Source of the DNA: an uncultured Mollicutes bacterium
Lineage (GTDB): Bacteria; Bacillota_I; Bacilli_A; Acholeplasmatales; Anaeroplasmataceae
DNA: 64,000 nt
Assembly (NCBI GenBank): GCA_945923475.1
Contig: CAMELE010000007.1
Location: forward strand, 1 to 64,000
Reading direction: 5' to 3'
The notes beneath the pieces are model-generated. The model was not told where the DNA came from, ran no database searches, and saw only the letters and a program-made list of their open reading frames with translations. A program made the translations under genes and the position numbers. Below are positions 19,070-28,792 of the stretch, piece after piece (position 1 is the stretch's first letter; each line of letters begins with the position of its first letter).

Positions 19070-20929
19070 TTAGCATACTATCTTCTTTTTAATATGATTC
19101 ATCTTATAAACATTACATGGAAGCTCATATCCATAAATAACCTTAAATTCAACAGGATATATATCCTTTCCAGTTTCTTCTACATACCACTCATCACTTA
19201 CAGATCCTTCTTCATCTACAAGGAAGGTATATTTTTTTCCTTTACCCCTATTAAATTGACATATAGCTACTCGATATTCATTGCTATCTAAATTATTAAT
19301 CAATTTATTTTTATGTTCGATTTTATAAGGACCAGGCGCAATCTTTCCAATTATAACACTGTTATGATAGAAAATATATTCACCCTTATTATTCATATCA
19401 ACTTTTGTACAATAACTCCTATTTTTAAAGCCCTTAAGAATTTTTCCTTCAAAATTAACAACAATTCTATCAGTAAATTCACAATTCATGTCTTGAATAT
19501 CAACCACTATTGTTTTTATTTCATTAATGATTACAATTGAATTACCTTCACGCTTTACAATAAAATTTTTACAATAAGACAATGCATGAGCCAACGCGAA
19601 TTCTTCCTTTATTTCTTCACCATAACAATTATATAAATTAACTATATTAGCAACTATCTGCTTCCTTATTGAATCATCATAAAAATTGTGCCTGTAGTTC
19701 ATAGACATTAATGATTGTAAATATAATACAGCAGCAGGCAAAGCCCCTTCCTTATAGCCATCATAGAATGACGCAATTCTTAATGCAACATCCGGAAGGC
19801 TTGAATTATCTTGATTATCATAAAATTCAGATAGAACTCTATCATAAAGTTTTTCATATGTAATTCTAGCTACTTGCTCATTTTGCTTAACTCCATAGCC
19901 ATTTCTATACATATCGCCAAGCTTATATATTGACTCAACATTGCCATTTATAGCGGCCATACTGTAATAATCAAAAGCCTTTTCGTACTCAGGCTCTCCA
20001 CCATTAACTCTTCCATAATAATAAATGTAACCAAGTGTATTTGCATATGAGCTATCATAATACATATCTACAAGCTTTAATAGGCATTCTTCCGAAATTT
20101 TATAATTGCATTCTACTACAGAATTTCCACCATAATATGCATACGCCTTAATGTCTAGGCCAACTTGATTGTTTAAATTACATAGTTTTTCCATAAATGT
20201 GACATAACAATTTTTTTTGAAATCACTAATTTTACTATTAGAATAATTTCTTTCTAACGATATTAAAATTCTTTCCATAACATATTCTGGAACACTCTTT
20301 AAATATAGAGGCTTTTCTTCATCTAAAATCATATTAATTAACATTTGATATGCTTCATCAACTCTATTAATAAAAGGAATTGAAAAATCAAATAGCTTAT
20401 AATATACATCAGCTAAAGTATAATTTTCAAAATCAATATCAGTATCTAAATCGGTTAAATATTCAATATTCAAATCCCATATGTTTAAAAGTTTATCCTC
20501 TTTTACACTTCCTAAAGATATATTTTCCTGTAAATTAGCTAGTATATCCTTAAATGTCTCAACTTTGATTTTTAGTTTACCCTCAGGAAAGATAATTTTT
20601 GCTTTTGTTAAATTTTTATATACTTTTCCAGATAAAATATTAGCTATATCTTCATGATTTAATATCAAAATATTTTTCGTGTTGTGTGCTAAATTAGAGC
20701 AAATTTCCTCACGATAATGAAAAAAAGCTCCATCATAGTCTTTCGGCAAAAGGTCATTCCAGTCATATTTAATGCATATTTCATCATATCCTTCATCGGT
20801 TAATGCTGCTTTTCCATCAGTAACCATTTTTAAAAATTTTTTAACTTTTTTTAACGTGTTAAAATCATCTTCATATACATTTATTCTGTTTGGATATACA
20901 TCACAATAAACTCCTAATATTTCTTTCAT
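19070..20929 (-). CDS. Sel1-repeat protein of unknown function
   Basis: 619 residues, no signal peptide. The middle (about 285-345) holds Sel1-like tetratricopeptide units (ANTLGYIYYYGR, AFDYYSMAAINGNVESIYKLGDMYRNGYGVKQNEQ), which mediate protein contacts. The C-terminal 170 residues look beta-rich with repeated charged blocks (VVNFEGKILKGFKNRSYCTKV, GPYKIEHKNKLINN) and I do not recognise them. The N-terminus is Asp/Glu rich. A GGAGAAC ribosome site fixes the start. It sits beside the DUF2828 gene but each has its own terminator. The protein is likely cytosolic; role unknown. Confidence 0.7.
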   Translation of the reverse strand: MKEILGVYCDVYPNRINVYEDDFNTLKKVKKFLKMVTDGKAALTDEGYDEICIKYDWNDLLPKDYDGAFFHYREEICSNLAHNTKNILILNHEDIANILSGKVYKNLTKAKIIFPEGKLKIKVETFKDILANLQENISLGSVKEDKLLNIWDLNIEYLTDLDTDIDFENYTLADVYYKLFDFSIPFINRVDEAYQMLINMILDEEKPLYLKSVPEYVMERILISLERNYSNSKISDFKKNCYVTFMEKLCNLNNQVGLDIKAYAYYGGNSVVECNYKISEECLLKLVDMYYDSSYANTLGYIYYYGRVNGGEPEYEKAFDYYSMAAINGNVESIYKLGDMYRNGYGVKQNEQVARITYEKLYDRVLSEFYDNQDNSSLPDVALRIASFYDGYKEGALPAAVLYLQSLMSMNYRHNFYDDSIRKQIVANIVNLYNCYGEEIKEEFALAHALSYCKNFIVKREGNSIVIINEIKTIVVDIQDMNCEFTDRIVVNFEGKILKGFKNRSYCTKVDMNNKGEYIFYHNSVIIGKIAPGPYKIEHKNKLINNLDSNEYRVAICQFNRGKGKKYTFLVDEEGSVSDEWYVEETGKDIYPVEFKVIYGYELPCNVYKMNHIKKKIVC

Positions 20930-20969
20930 ATAAAGTTCTCCTTCTTATATACATTTATTTTAACATAAA

Positions 20970-21015
20970 AATAATATAAAAGACTATAAAGTTACATATT
21001 ATTCTTTATAGCCGT
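20970..21015 (-). terminator. Terminator of the DUF2828 gene
   Basis: Minus-strand GGCTATAAAG ... CTTTATAGTC stem with a 12-nt loop, followed by TTTTATATTATTTTT. Confidence 0.7.
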
Positions 21016-21027
21016 AATAAGGAGGAA

Positions 21028-22440
21028 TTAGATCATTTGTAAATATGGTTCTAATATTTCAAGCATCGCATCTACTGGATTATAATTTTCAATATCGAAT
21101 ATTCCTTTGAATATTGTAGAGGAAAAGCCAGAAACCATAATTACATCATTTTCATTTTTTGTAACAGGTACTCCATTAACATCCCCTGCAACGTCCCAGA
21201 ATACAATCTTTGGCATTTCAATTCCATGAGCTTGATACTCCTCTTTCCAGTGTTGGAAGTTTGTTTTTTTGTTTGTACAGCTATCATACTCCATGTCTGA
21301 AATGATTACTAAATGAGTTGGACAATCTTCTTTAGAAGCTAAGGTAGCTTTTAGAATCATCCTGATAGCCGCATCTATATTAGTTGATAACTCCCAATTA
21401 TCATAGTCAATAGAATCAAGCATCTCAGAAAGTTTATTTCCATGTAATTGCTGGAAAGTTGGATTAGACGAGAAATTAATGAACTTATTGTGGAATATTC
21501 CCGTATTTCTTTGGGCAGCATATACTGCAAGTCCTACTGCTGAGGCCATTGGAAGATAATCGTAATTTGACATAGATCCAGATGTATCAGCAACAACTAA
21601 TACGTTAGAATTTCCATTGTCAAAGAAATTCTCCATCTTATCCCATAACTCATCGATAACTTCCTTATCCATACTATTTTTCATCGAAGCCTTGATAAGC
21701 TCATATGGTGCAAGGCATTTTGTATTAATTTTAGCATTTCCTCCCTTTACAGAATCTAAATATACATTAAAGCGTTCTTCATCATTATTTTTAAATAAAT
21801 GATGATAATTCTTCATTGCTTTAGCTGGAACATGCTCATAATTAATATTTAAATAATCCTTTTGGGTGATATTCTTTTCAACAACCTCAAGCTTAGTACG
21901 AAGTGATGCCAATACCTTTCGATACTCTTTTTCATTATAACCAAGTTTTAATGCAAGCATTTTAGCAAAAGGATTATTCTTATTATGCGTTCTAAGTGAT
22001 GGCATCCACTTAGCGAGAAGTGAAGGATGATCACTATTAATATCATTACTTAGCTGATCTCTAATCATGATGAATGCATCTTCCCAAATTGGAGTTTGAT
22101 ATGTCTCAAAAAGATAATCATATCTACCAAGTGAAGGAATTAGCTTAAGTATCTTAATTGCAAGTTCTTTATCACATAAACACATTTGATGAAATAATGT
22201 CTTAAATACTCTTCTTTCACCCTTACCACCTCTAATATCTAGATTATATAAAATATTAGCTGCAAGTAGTTCCTTATTTTCCAAATATGCTAATTTAAAT
22301 AGCTTTATAAGATTTTCCTCTGGCATAAAGCGACTTGCCATTGTAAATACATCTAGATTTGCATCAAAGGTCGTACCATAATATAGACCACCCTTTGAGT
22401 TCTCTTTGTATGATCTGTTTTGTAATTCTTCGATAAACAT
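21028..22440 (-). CDS. DUF2828 family protein, helical domain plus vWA (Ro60-like architecture)
   Basis: 470 residues. The N-terminal helical half carries the family hallmark DIRGGKGERRVF and LPSLGRYD; the C-terminal half is a von Willebrand A domain with the metal site DTSGSMS and a second strand VIISDMEYDSC. Helical repeats followed by vWA is the same arrangement as TROVE/Ro60 RNA-binding proteins, but whether DUF2828 binds RNA is not established here. The start has AGGAGGTG. It is preceded by a 410-nt gene-free leader with long inverted repeats. No signal peptide or membrane segment. Confidence 0.85.
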   Translation of the reverse strand: MFIEELQNRSYKENSKGGLYYGTTFDANLDVFTMASRFMPEENLIKLFKLAYLENKELLAANILYNLDIRGGKGERRVFKTLFHQMCLCDKELAIKILKLIPSLGRYDYLFETYQTPIWEDAFIMIRDQLSNDINSDHPSLLAKWMPSLRTHNKNNPFAKMLALKLGYNEKEYRKVLASLRTKLEVVEKNITQKDYLNINYEHVPAKAMKNYHHLFKNNDEERFNVYLDSVKGGNAKINTKCLAPYELIKASMKNSMDKEVIDELWDKMENFFDNGNSNVLVVADTSGSMSNYDYLPMASAVGLAVYAAQRNTGIFHNKFINFSSNPTFQQLHGNKLSEMLDSIDYDNWELSTNIDAAIRMILKATLASKEDCPTHLVIISDMEYDSCTNKKTNFQHWKEEYQAHGIEMPKIVFWDVAGDVNGVPVTKNENDVIMVSGFSSTIFKGIFDIENYNPVDAMLEILEPYLQMI

Positions 22441-22849
22441 AAACTAACACCTCCTGAATATCATAAATAACTAGCCGGAATTAAAAATAACCATATACTA
22501 CTATAAATAATTTCCTACTCAAATACTTTGCTGTAACCGGCTCCAAGCCACATAAAATTTTTTTTAAACATACTAATTAAAAAATGATTGCTGATAGTGG
22601 CTTTTATTAAATTGTAGCTGTGATTATAACGATTGCCCTTTTTGTTTAATTCAACACCTAGCTTAAGTCCATACGTATTTTGCTAATAGTCTCCTACAAC
22701 ATCTCATATTCACACAAATCTACATATCTTCAGATACCATTAATAAGAGATATTGGCTAAAATTAAACAGTATTCAGTTTTCCCTTGGGCTATCAACCAC
22801 GACTATATTATATGATTATATAAAAATATGTGTGAGGACAAGAAATGTC
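22441..22849 (-). other. Gene-free leader upstream of DUF2828, possible structured RNA
   Basis: No coding frame. On the minus strand two long-range inverted repeats stand in tandem: AAGCCAC (22597-22603 read leftward) with GTGGCTT (22545-22551), then AGCCGG (22537-22542) with CCGGCT (22473-22478), the latter ending just before the DUF2828 ribosome site. The second pair spans 70 nt, similar to a tRNA-sized fold. It could be a 5' regulatory RNA or a separate RNA (Ro60-like proteins bind Y RNAs), but no known RNA family was recognised. Confidence 0.35.
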
Positions 22850-22890
22850 CTAAAAAGTCAAAAAGCACCTTGAGCTTGACTCAAGATGCT
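22848..22890 (-). terminator. Terminator overlapping the 3' end of the XRE gene
   Basis: Minus-strand AGCATCTTGAG-tcaag-CTCAAGGTGCT then TTTTTGACTTTTT; the TGA stop lies inside the T tract. Confidence 0.75.
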
Positions 22891-23091
22891 TAATGAATTA
22901 ATGTTAAATTGTTGAGCGTACATATTTACAACAGTAAGTTTATCCGTCCCTTCTGTTTCATATCGTCTAATTTGACGAATGTCACAATAAAGAACATCCG
23001 CAAGCTCCTGCTGAGTAAGCTCGTGTTCTACACGTATTTGTTTAAGGACACGTGCAAGTCCTTCTTTTGAAATTTGTCCAGTCATGTGCAT
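22858..23091 (-). CDS. Small XRE-family helix-turn-helix protein
   Basis: 77 residues. The single HTH (LARVLKQIRVEHELTQQELADVLYCDIRQIRRYETEG) fills most of the protein, with a short tail. Such proteins act as DNA-binding repressors or as antitoxin-like regulators. The ATG follows AGGAGG. The gene is monocistronic, ending inside a terminator hairpin. The upstream region (23092-23250) contains several short inverted motifs (e.g. GTCC/GGAC around 23200-23215) that may be its own operator. Target unknown. Confidence 0.75.
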   Translation of the reverse strand: MHMTGQISKEGLARVLKQIRVEHELTQQELADVLYCDIRQIRRYETEGTDKLTVVNMYAQQFNINSLSILSQAQGAF

Positions 23092-23309
23092 ACCTCCTAA
23101 AAACAGACTCTTGGCACTATATGCCTACATTTGTCTAATCTCATATACGATCCTTTCGTATTATTTGAGTCTTTCTACTGACTCTTTTTAGTATGCGTCC
23201 ACTTAGGACAAATTCATTTTAGCACTTTTTTATTTTTGTGACAATAGTTATTATAATTTTAATAAAGTCACCTGTAATGTAGCATTTAAATCTTTAACTT
23301 TATTATTTG

Positions 23310-23699
23310 TTAAGCAATTGAAAATTTAACAATATTAAACATGCATATTAAAACAATTACTGCATTTAATATTAGATATAAAATATTTACAGCCTTATCA
23401 TCAAGCTTTTTATCAATTATTCTTCCTAATATTCCGCCAACCACTCCTCCAGCAGCCATTACTACTAAAATATACCAATCAAATTGCGGAACCTTACCAG
23501 CAATAAACGAATATACTAGTGATGCAATTTGGGAAATTAGAATTATACAAATTGAATTTTTAGCAGCTACTTTTGTATTCATCGAGAAGAAAAATGATAA
23601 AATTACTAGATTAATTGGTCCTCCGCCAATGCCTAAAAATGATGACATAACGCCTAAAAATAAACCAATAATTATAAATGCAAAAATACTTTTTATCTC
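23310..23699 (-). pseudogene. TauE/SafE exporter, C-terminal half (split by the mobile element)
   Basis: About 128 residues: IKSIFAFIIIGLFLGVMSSF, LGIGGGPINLVILSFFF, and two more membrane segments. This is the second repeat of a TauE/SafE (PF01925) sulfite/sulfate exporter; the GIGGG motif marks the repeat. The first repeat is at 30469-30867. Joined at GAG they give HTFE-IKSIFAF in frame and a protein of about 261 residues, the normal length. The apparent GTG start at 23702 is created by the element end and has no proper role. The half-protein is unlikely to transport. Confidence 0.85.
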
Positions 23700-23706
23700 C
23701 ACCCTT
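23692..23706. repeat. Left attachment junction (attL)
   Basis: Plus strand TTTATCTC|CACCCTTT: tauE sequence to the left, element to the right, sharing CTC/GAG with the other junction. Confidence 0.7.
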
Positions 23707-23935
23707 TAATTATCCAAAAAAAATTAAAAATAAAAGTCTTGAAATTTAAAATGTTCCTGAGTGAAATATCACTGTATTTATGAGTAACACTCCATATTAT
23801 TTTATGATTTCTACTCCCTTTTTTAAATACCTATTTATTTGTTTTATTATATTAATGTAGAAATTAGTTAAATAACATTAAAGCTTTCTACAATAAATAT
23901 AATATCATTTATATTGACATTTTAAAATATTATAT

Positions 23936-24796
23936 TTATATCAACTTTATATTATTTTTGATATGATTTAAAATAATATTTTCCTCTTCATTTATTATTT
24001 TATTTTGCTTATATATAAGAGAAATTGGTCTTATTAACTCAATTTCTTTTATTTTTATTTCTTTAAGATTATTTTTATCATTAATTGAAACCTTAGGTAA
24101 TACAGCTATACCAAAGCCACTTTTTGCAAATTCTAATAAGGATAAATTAGATGCTGATTCTATTTGAGGATTTACTATTAAATTATTACTTTTTAATAAA
24201 TTATCAAATGTTTCTCTAACACCTGTATTTTTATTTCTAAGCAATAAAGGATATTTTATTAATTGTTCAACACTAATTTCGTTTGGAATATCAAAATTAT
24301 TATTAACTAGAAAAACAAGCGGATCTCCAGTTAACTCTATCACTTTCAATCTAGGATCTAACTTAGGCGTTTCAACAACCCCAAAGTCTAAGTTAGCATT
24401 TAAAATATCTTCTAATATATTATTTGATGTATCAATTTTAAAATAAATGTTGTTTTTATTTGAAACATTCGTCATTAAATTGGGTATTAATTTTTCACCA
24501 ACGGATAATGAGCATCCAAACTTAATTGTCTTGTTTATAGATTTGTTAAATGCTATATCCTCAAACTCCTCAAAATTATTAATTATACTATTAGCATATT
24601 GTAATAAAATTTTTCCTTCTTCAGTTATTTTTATTCTTTGCTTAATTCTTTCAAACAGTTTTATTTTATAATACTCCTCAAGCTGAGAAATAGCTAAGCT
24701 TACTGCTGGTTGAGTCATATATAATTCTTCAGCAGCATGTGTGATATTTTCATTTTTAGCAACACATATAAATATTTTTAAATGCTTTAATGTCAT
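23936..24796 (-). CDS. LysR-type regulator of the Lgt/chromate-transporter genes
   Basis: 286 residues. N-terminal winged HTH (MTLKHLKIFICVAKNENITHAAEELYMTQPAVSLAISQLEEYYKIKLFER) then a periplasmic-binding-like effector domain (from about 90). The ATG at 24796 has GAGGTG at 5 nt; the frame opens four codons earlier. It is divergent from the Lgt-like gene with 97 nt between starts that hold direct and inverted repeats typical of LysR targets, so it probably controls that operon. Co-inducer unknown. It is part of the inserted element. Confidence 0.9.
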   Translation of the reverse strand: MTLKHLKIFICVAKNENITHAAEELYMTQPAVSLAISQLEEYYKIKLFERIKQRIKITEEGKILLQYANSIINNFEEFEDIAFNKSINKTIKFGCSLSVGEKLIPNLMTNVSNKNNIYFKIDTSNNILEDILNANLDFGVVETPKLDPRLKVIELTGDPLVFLVNNNFDIPNEISVEQLIKYPLLLRNKNTGVRETFDNLLKSNNLIVNPQIESASNLSLLEFAKSGFGIAVLPKVSINDKNNLKEIKIKEIELIRPISLIYKQNKIINEEENIILNHIKNNIKLI

Positions 24797-24820
24797 AATA
24801 CACCTCATATTGTTTTTTAT

Positions 24821-24873
24821 ATCAAGTTTATAATATTATATTATTTTTATTATAAACAATCAAGTTATATAAT
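24821..24873. promoter_or_regulatory. Candidate LysR binding region
   Basis: Inverted repeat TTTATAAT (24827-24834) / ATTATAAA (24849-24856) and two direct copies of ATCAAGTT-T/A-TA-TAAT (from 24821 and 24859) lie between the divergent genes. Confidence 0.45.
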
Positions 24874-24893
24874 AATTATATGGGGTGATTTTT

Positions 24894-25646
24894 ATGTTAC
24901 CAAAAATTGGTTTTACTAATATGTATGGCTTATGTATAGCTATAGGTATTCTATTAGCTTATATAACCTTATACTATACTTTTAAACATTTGAAAATAGA
25001 TAAAAAATACTATGATAAGATTTTTAATATATCGATAGTAAGTATAGTTATAGGATTCTTCTTTGGATTTCTAATGCAAGCACTTTATAATTACATAGAT
25101 AATCCAAATGAGGGTTTTAATTTATTTGGTGGCATTACATTTTTAGGTGGCTTATTAGGTGGTTGCATTACATTTTTAACGATTTACTTTATACATTATA
25201 GAAATAATATACGTAATGGTATAAATGACCTAGTTAAAGCGCTCCCTTGTATAGTTATATCAATTTGTATAGCACATTCTTTTGGTAGAATTGGTTGTTT
25301 CTGTGCAGGATGCTGTTATGGTATAGAAACTACATCAAGTTTTGGCATTGCTTTTCCAGGTATGGCTACCAAGGTTTATCCTACTCAATTGTTTGAAGCT
25401 TTATTTTTATTTCTAATGGCAGTTGTTTTATTGCTATTTGTTATCTATAAAAAGCATAATTATAATTTGGAATTATACCTGATGGGATATGGTACTTTTA
25501 GATATCTAATAGAATTTATTAGAGGTGACGACAGAGGTGCATTCATTAATGAAATGTCACCGTCACAATTTTGGTCAATAATTCTTTTAATAATCGGTAT
25601 AATTATAGCATTATCAAAAAATTTAAGGAGGAAGTCTAGTGTTTAA
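24894..25646 (+). CDS. Lgt-like prolipoprotein diacylglyceryl transferase family membrane protein
   Basis: About 250 residues, seven hydrophobic segments. Carries the Lgt family signature AHSFGRIGCFCAGCCYG and a later FRYLIEFIRGDDRG, equivalent to the R/E residues that Lgt uses to move diacylglycerol from phosphatidylglycerol to lipoprotein cysteines. It is a plausible paralogue rather than the housekeeping enzyme: it travels on a mobile element and overlaps a chromate-transporter gene by 8 nt. The ATG at 24894 is 6 nt from GGGGTG; the GTG at 24885 lies inside that site. Substrate may differ from that of true Lgt. Confidence 0.8.
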   Translation: MLPKIGFTNMYGLCIAIGILLAYITLYYTFKHLKIDKKYYDKIFNISIVSIVIGFFFGFLMQALYNYIDNPNEGFNLFGGITFLGGLLGGCITFLTIYFIHYRNNIRNGINDLVKALPCIVISICIAHSFGRIGCFCAGCCYGIETTSSFGIAFPGMATKVYPTQLFEALFLFLMAVVLLLFVIYKKHNYNLELYLMGYGTFRYLIEFIRGDDRGAFINEMSPSQFWSIILLIIGIIIALSKNLRRKSSV

Positions 25647-26202
25647 TTTATTTTGGATATTTTTTAAATTAGGATTATTTACTTTTGGTGGTGGTTACGC
25701 AATGATACCACAAATTAAAGAAATTATAGTTGATAAAAAGGGATGGCTGACTAATGATGAAATGTTAGAAATCATAGCCGTTGCCGAATCTACTCCAGGA
25801 CCTATTGCTATCAATATGGCTACTTATATAGGCTATAAGCAAAAGAAAATATTAGGTAGTATTATGGCTACCTTAGGTGTAGTATTGCCATCCTTAATTA
25901 TTATTTTTATCATTTCTTTATTCTTAGATGCTTTTATGGAAAATAAGTATGTTCAATATGCATTTGTTGGTATTAAATGCTGTGTTGCATATTTAATATT
26001 AAAAGCTGGTTTAAGTATGATAATTAAAGAAAAGAAAACTGTATTTTCTATTATAATTTTTTCGATTATTTTTATACTAATGATCTTATTTGATTTATTT
26101 AGCATTCAATTCTCCTCTATTTATTTAATACTTATTGGAGGAATTATAGGTATAATATACTTTTCTATAAAGAAAGTGATAACTAAGGAGAATGAGCAAT
26201 GA
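25639..26202 (+). CDS. Short chromate transporter (ChrA half), first of pair
   Basis: 187 residues, one CHR domain with the TFGGGYAMIPQIKE and ESTPGPIAINMATYIGYK motifs. Chromate transporters occur as long two-domain ChrA or as pairs of short proteins that act together; this is the short paired type. GTG start with GGAGG at 9 nt. It overlaps the Lgt-like gene and is overlapped by the second copy (ATGA), so the three are made from one mRNA. In anaerobes lacking chromate exposure the real substrate is often unknown. Confidence 0.88.
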   Translation: MFNLFWIFFKLGLFTFGGGYAMIPQIKEIIVDKKGWLTNDEMLEIIAVAESTPGPIAINMATYIGYKQKKILGSIMATLGVVLPSLIIIFIISLFLDAFMENKYVQYAFVGIKCCVAYLILKAGLSMIIKEKKTVFSIIIFSIIFILMILFDLFSIQFSSIYLILIGGIIGIIYFSIKKVITKENEQ

Positions 26203-26765
26203 TATATCTTAAATTATTTTTAGAGTTTTTTAAAATTGGATTATTTACTTTTGGTGGCGGCTATGCAATGATTCCATTATTAAGAGAAACAATATTAAAA
26301 TATGGTTGGATGAGTGAATCAGCATTCTATGACTTTATTGGTGTTTGTGAATCTACTCCAGGACCAATCGCAGTTAATATGGCATCTTATGTTGGTTCTA
26401 CTCAAGGTGGTCTTTTAGGAAGCATAGTAGCAACTTTTGGAGTTGCATTACCATCATTTATTATTATTTTACTTATTGCATCTGTAATGAAGAAAATTGT
26501 TAAGAATAAATACTTTATTTATTTTATGGATGGTATTAAACCTGTTATATTAGGTCTTATTTTATCAACTGGTGTTTTATTATTCATAAAAACTATTGGA
26601 TATAATGGTTTATCATCCTTTGATTTTGATTATAAATCACTTATCATATTTGGATTAATATTAATTATATCTTTATTTTCGAAATTTATTATTAAGAAAA
26701 AAATGAACACTATTTTGCTTATAGTGTTCAGCGCAATATTAGGTATTATAGTTTGTGTATTATAA
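26199..26765 (+). CDS. Short chromate transporter (ChrA half), second of pair
   Basis: 188 residues, closely similar to the preceding gene: TFGGGYAMIPLLRETI, ESTPGPIAVNMASYVG, then five or six hydrophobic segments. Two homologous short CHR proteins with opposite topology are expected to form the transporter. Starts within the ATGA overlap of the first copy. The gene ends shortly before the convergent recombinase gene. Confidence 0.88.
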   Translation: MIYLKLFLEFFKIGLFTFGGGYAMIPLLRETILKYGWMSESAFYDFIGVCESTPGPIAVNMASYVGSTQGGLLGSIVATFGVALPSFIIILLIASVMKKIVKNKYFIYFMDGIKPVILGLILSTGVLLFIKTIGYNGLSSFDFDYKSLIIFGLILIISLFSKFIIKKKMNTILLIVFSAILGIIVCVL

Positions 26766-26831
26766 TTAATTATGTGGGAATTAACATCTAAGAAAAATGT
26801 TTCAATTCCCATTTTTTTATTCTTCTAATTA

Positions 26832-28594
26832 TTATTCCAATTTTAATGCTATTCTACATGTTACAAAGTTTCTAAGTATTTTATTCTTAACTCCAGTTTC
26901 TGGATCAGTTTCAAAAACATAATATTTATAGTTCAATTCAAATGAGCCTATATTTACTATTTTTTCTTCCCCAGAATTACTTTCACCACATAGATTAAAT
27001 ATGTATGTTACTATATGAGGATGGAATTCTCCATTATCTCCACGAACTCCAATGATCATACTATGGATTAATGCTTCAAATATATCATCATCGAATTCTG
27101 TAAATTTAATACCTAATTTGATCATATTAGAAAATACTTCTAATTTTTCTTTGATTGTATTTTTCTTCTTAAACAATTCTTGTGTTTCAACTAATTCAAT
27201 ATTTAGTTTACTTATTTCATCATTTAATTCAATTAATTTAACATTATATTCATTCTTAGTTATTGTTCCATCTATCATAGCATCTAAGGCTCTTGATTTA
27301 CGTTGCTCTAATGTTTTAATCTCACTTTGAATTCTATTAATGTTATTAGAATATTCCATATTAATTCCAGTTTCGTTTAATGTTTTAATGAAACTACTTA
27401 AGAGACTCTTATCACTAACTAATAACATATTTAGAGCTTGTATGAAACCTTCTTTTAATGCTTTTTCATCCATTGCTTTAGAGTCTTTACAATATATAGC
27501 ACCATCTTTAACTGAGCTTTTACATTTCCATACATCTTTATATGTTTTCGATGTATTCATATGACTTCTCCTAGTATATATATTATTACAACAAGCACAT
27601 TTTATTTTACCTGACATTGCAAATTTACCTACAAATAATTGACCTTGACATTGAGGCTTCTTCTTAGCCTCTTCACATCTGATTTTATATAGTTGGTTTG
27701 CTTGTTCCCATATTTCTTTAGAAACGATTGGTTCATGGTGGTTTTCAAAGTAATATTGATCACCTTGTCCTTGGTTTTTAACTCTTTTCTTTTCAATAGG
27801 ATCAATTGTAACTGTTTTACTAAACAATATATCACCTTTATATTTTTCATTAGTGATTATACCTGAAATGGTTCTAGCTTCCCATCTTTCATTCCCTTTT
27901 CTAGTTTTACATCCCATTCTTCTTAAATCCTTACCAATTCGTTGAACTCCATAACCTTCAATATATTTGTTGTAAATATATCTAACTATATCAACTTCTT
28001 CTTGATTAATCGTCATAGTTTTAGTGACTGGATCAAAATCATAACCGAAGCATTTAGGATTACCAATAATTTCTCCTCTTTGAAGTTTCATTTTTAAACC
28101 CTTCTTAACATGTTCAGAAGTATTTTGAACTTCTTGTTGTGCTACTGATGATAAAATTGTTAATAGTAATTCTCCATCCATTGTTAAGGTATTTATGTTT
28201 TCTTCTTCAAAGTATACTGCAACATTGTAATTTTTAAGTTTTCGAACAAAGTTTAATGTATCTACTGTATTTCTAGCAAAACGAGATATTGATTTAGTCA
28301 TTACCATATCTATCTTACCTTCCATACAATCAGCTATCATTTTTTGGAATCCATCACGAGTAGCTACTTTTGTACCTGTTACAGCTTCATCTGAATATAT
28401 ACCTGCATATTCCCAATCTTTATTTTCTTTTATTCTCTCTTGGTAATATGTTACCTGTGAAGTAAAACTATTTAATTGTTCTTCACCGTCTGTAGAAACT
28501 CTACAGTAAGCAGCTACTCTCAATTTTGACTTTCTTGATATAATTGGCCGATTGGCTTTACTGCTTTAATTACTTTTACATTACTTTGTTGCAT
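26832..28594 (-). CDS. Large serine recombinase, with frameshift near the N-terminus
   Basis: The main frame (26832-28523) has a resolvase domain with catalytic Ser in YCRVSTDG, a Recombinase domain (NPKCFGYDFDPVTKTM, WEARTISGIITNEKYKGDILFSK), a zinc ribbon (CACCNN...CKSS...C) and a coiled-coil tail; TndX/TnpX-like. It opens at a TTG without a ribosome site. Upstream, an ATG at 28594 with AAAGGTAGG encodes MQQSNVKVIKAVKPIGQLYQ, the usual N-terminal arm of this group (VxVIxxxKP), but stops at 28520-28522. One extra A in the AAAA run near 28526 would fuse both frames. Either a recent lesion, an assembly error or frameshifted expression. Confidence 0.88.
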
Positions 28595-28608
28595 ATACTT
28601 ACCTACCT

Positions 28609-28770
28609 TTACAAATATTTCTTTTGTATGTTTCTTTTTAATTTATAATACTCTTCTTCATTAAGGTATCCTTCCTTAAAGAGGATATTTAGCCACATTA
28701 ATTCAAAAGCAATATTAAGCTTTGATAAATCAATACCTTGCGGTACATTAATTGAGCTTTCATTAACCAT
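28609..28770 (-). CDS. Small SHOCT-like protein upstream of the recombinase
   Basis: 53 residues, not annotated by long-ORF criteria. The second half LNILFKEGYLNEEEYYKLKRNIQKKY matches the short C-terminal helix-pair (SHOCT) pattern, often placed next to large serine recombinases in Tn4451-like elements. The ATG has GAGAGAGG upstream; the stop is 12 nt before the recombinase ATG at 28594, so the two are one operon. It may assist excision or oligomerise with the recombinase; this is inference. Confidence 0.6.
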   Translation of the reverse strand: MVNESSINVPQGIDLSKLNIAFELMWLNILFKEGYLNEEEYYKLKRNIQKKYL

Positions 28771-28792
28771 ATTCCTCTCTCTCATCATTAAT

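Noticed and set aside
22473-22542. tRNA gene in the DUF2828 leader
   Set aside because: The outer stem spans 70 nt, but no anticodon stem or standard T-arm is present.
23341-23709. 122-residue plus-strand frame opposite the TauE C-half
   Set aside because: Shadow of the TauE frame and element junction; residues lack any family pattern.
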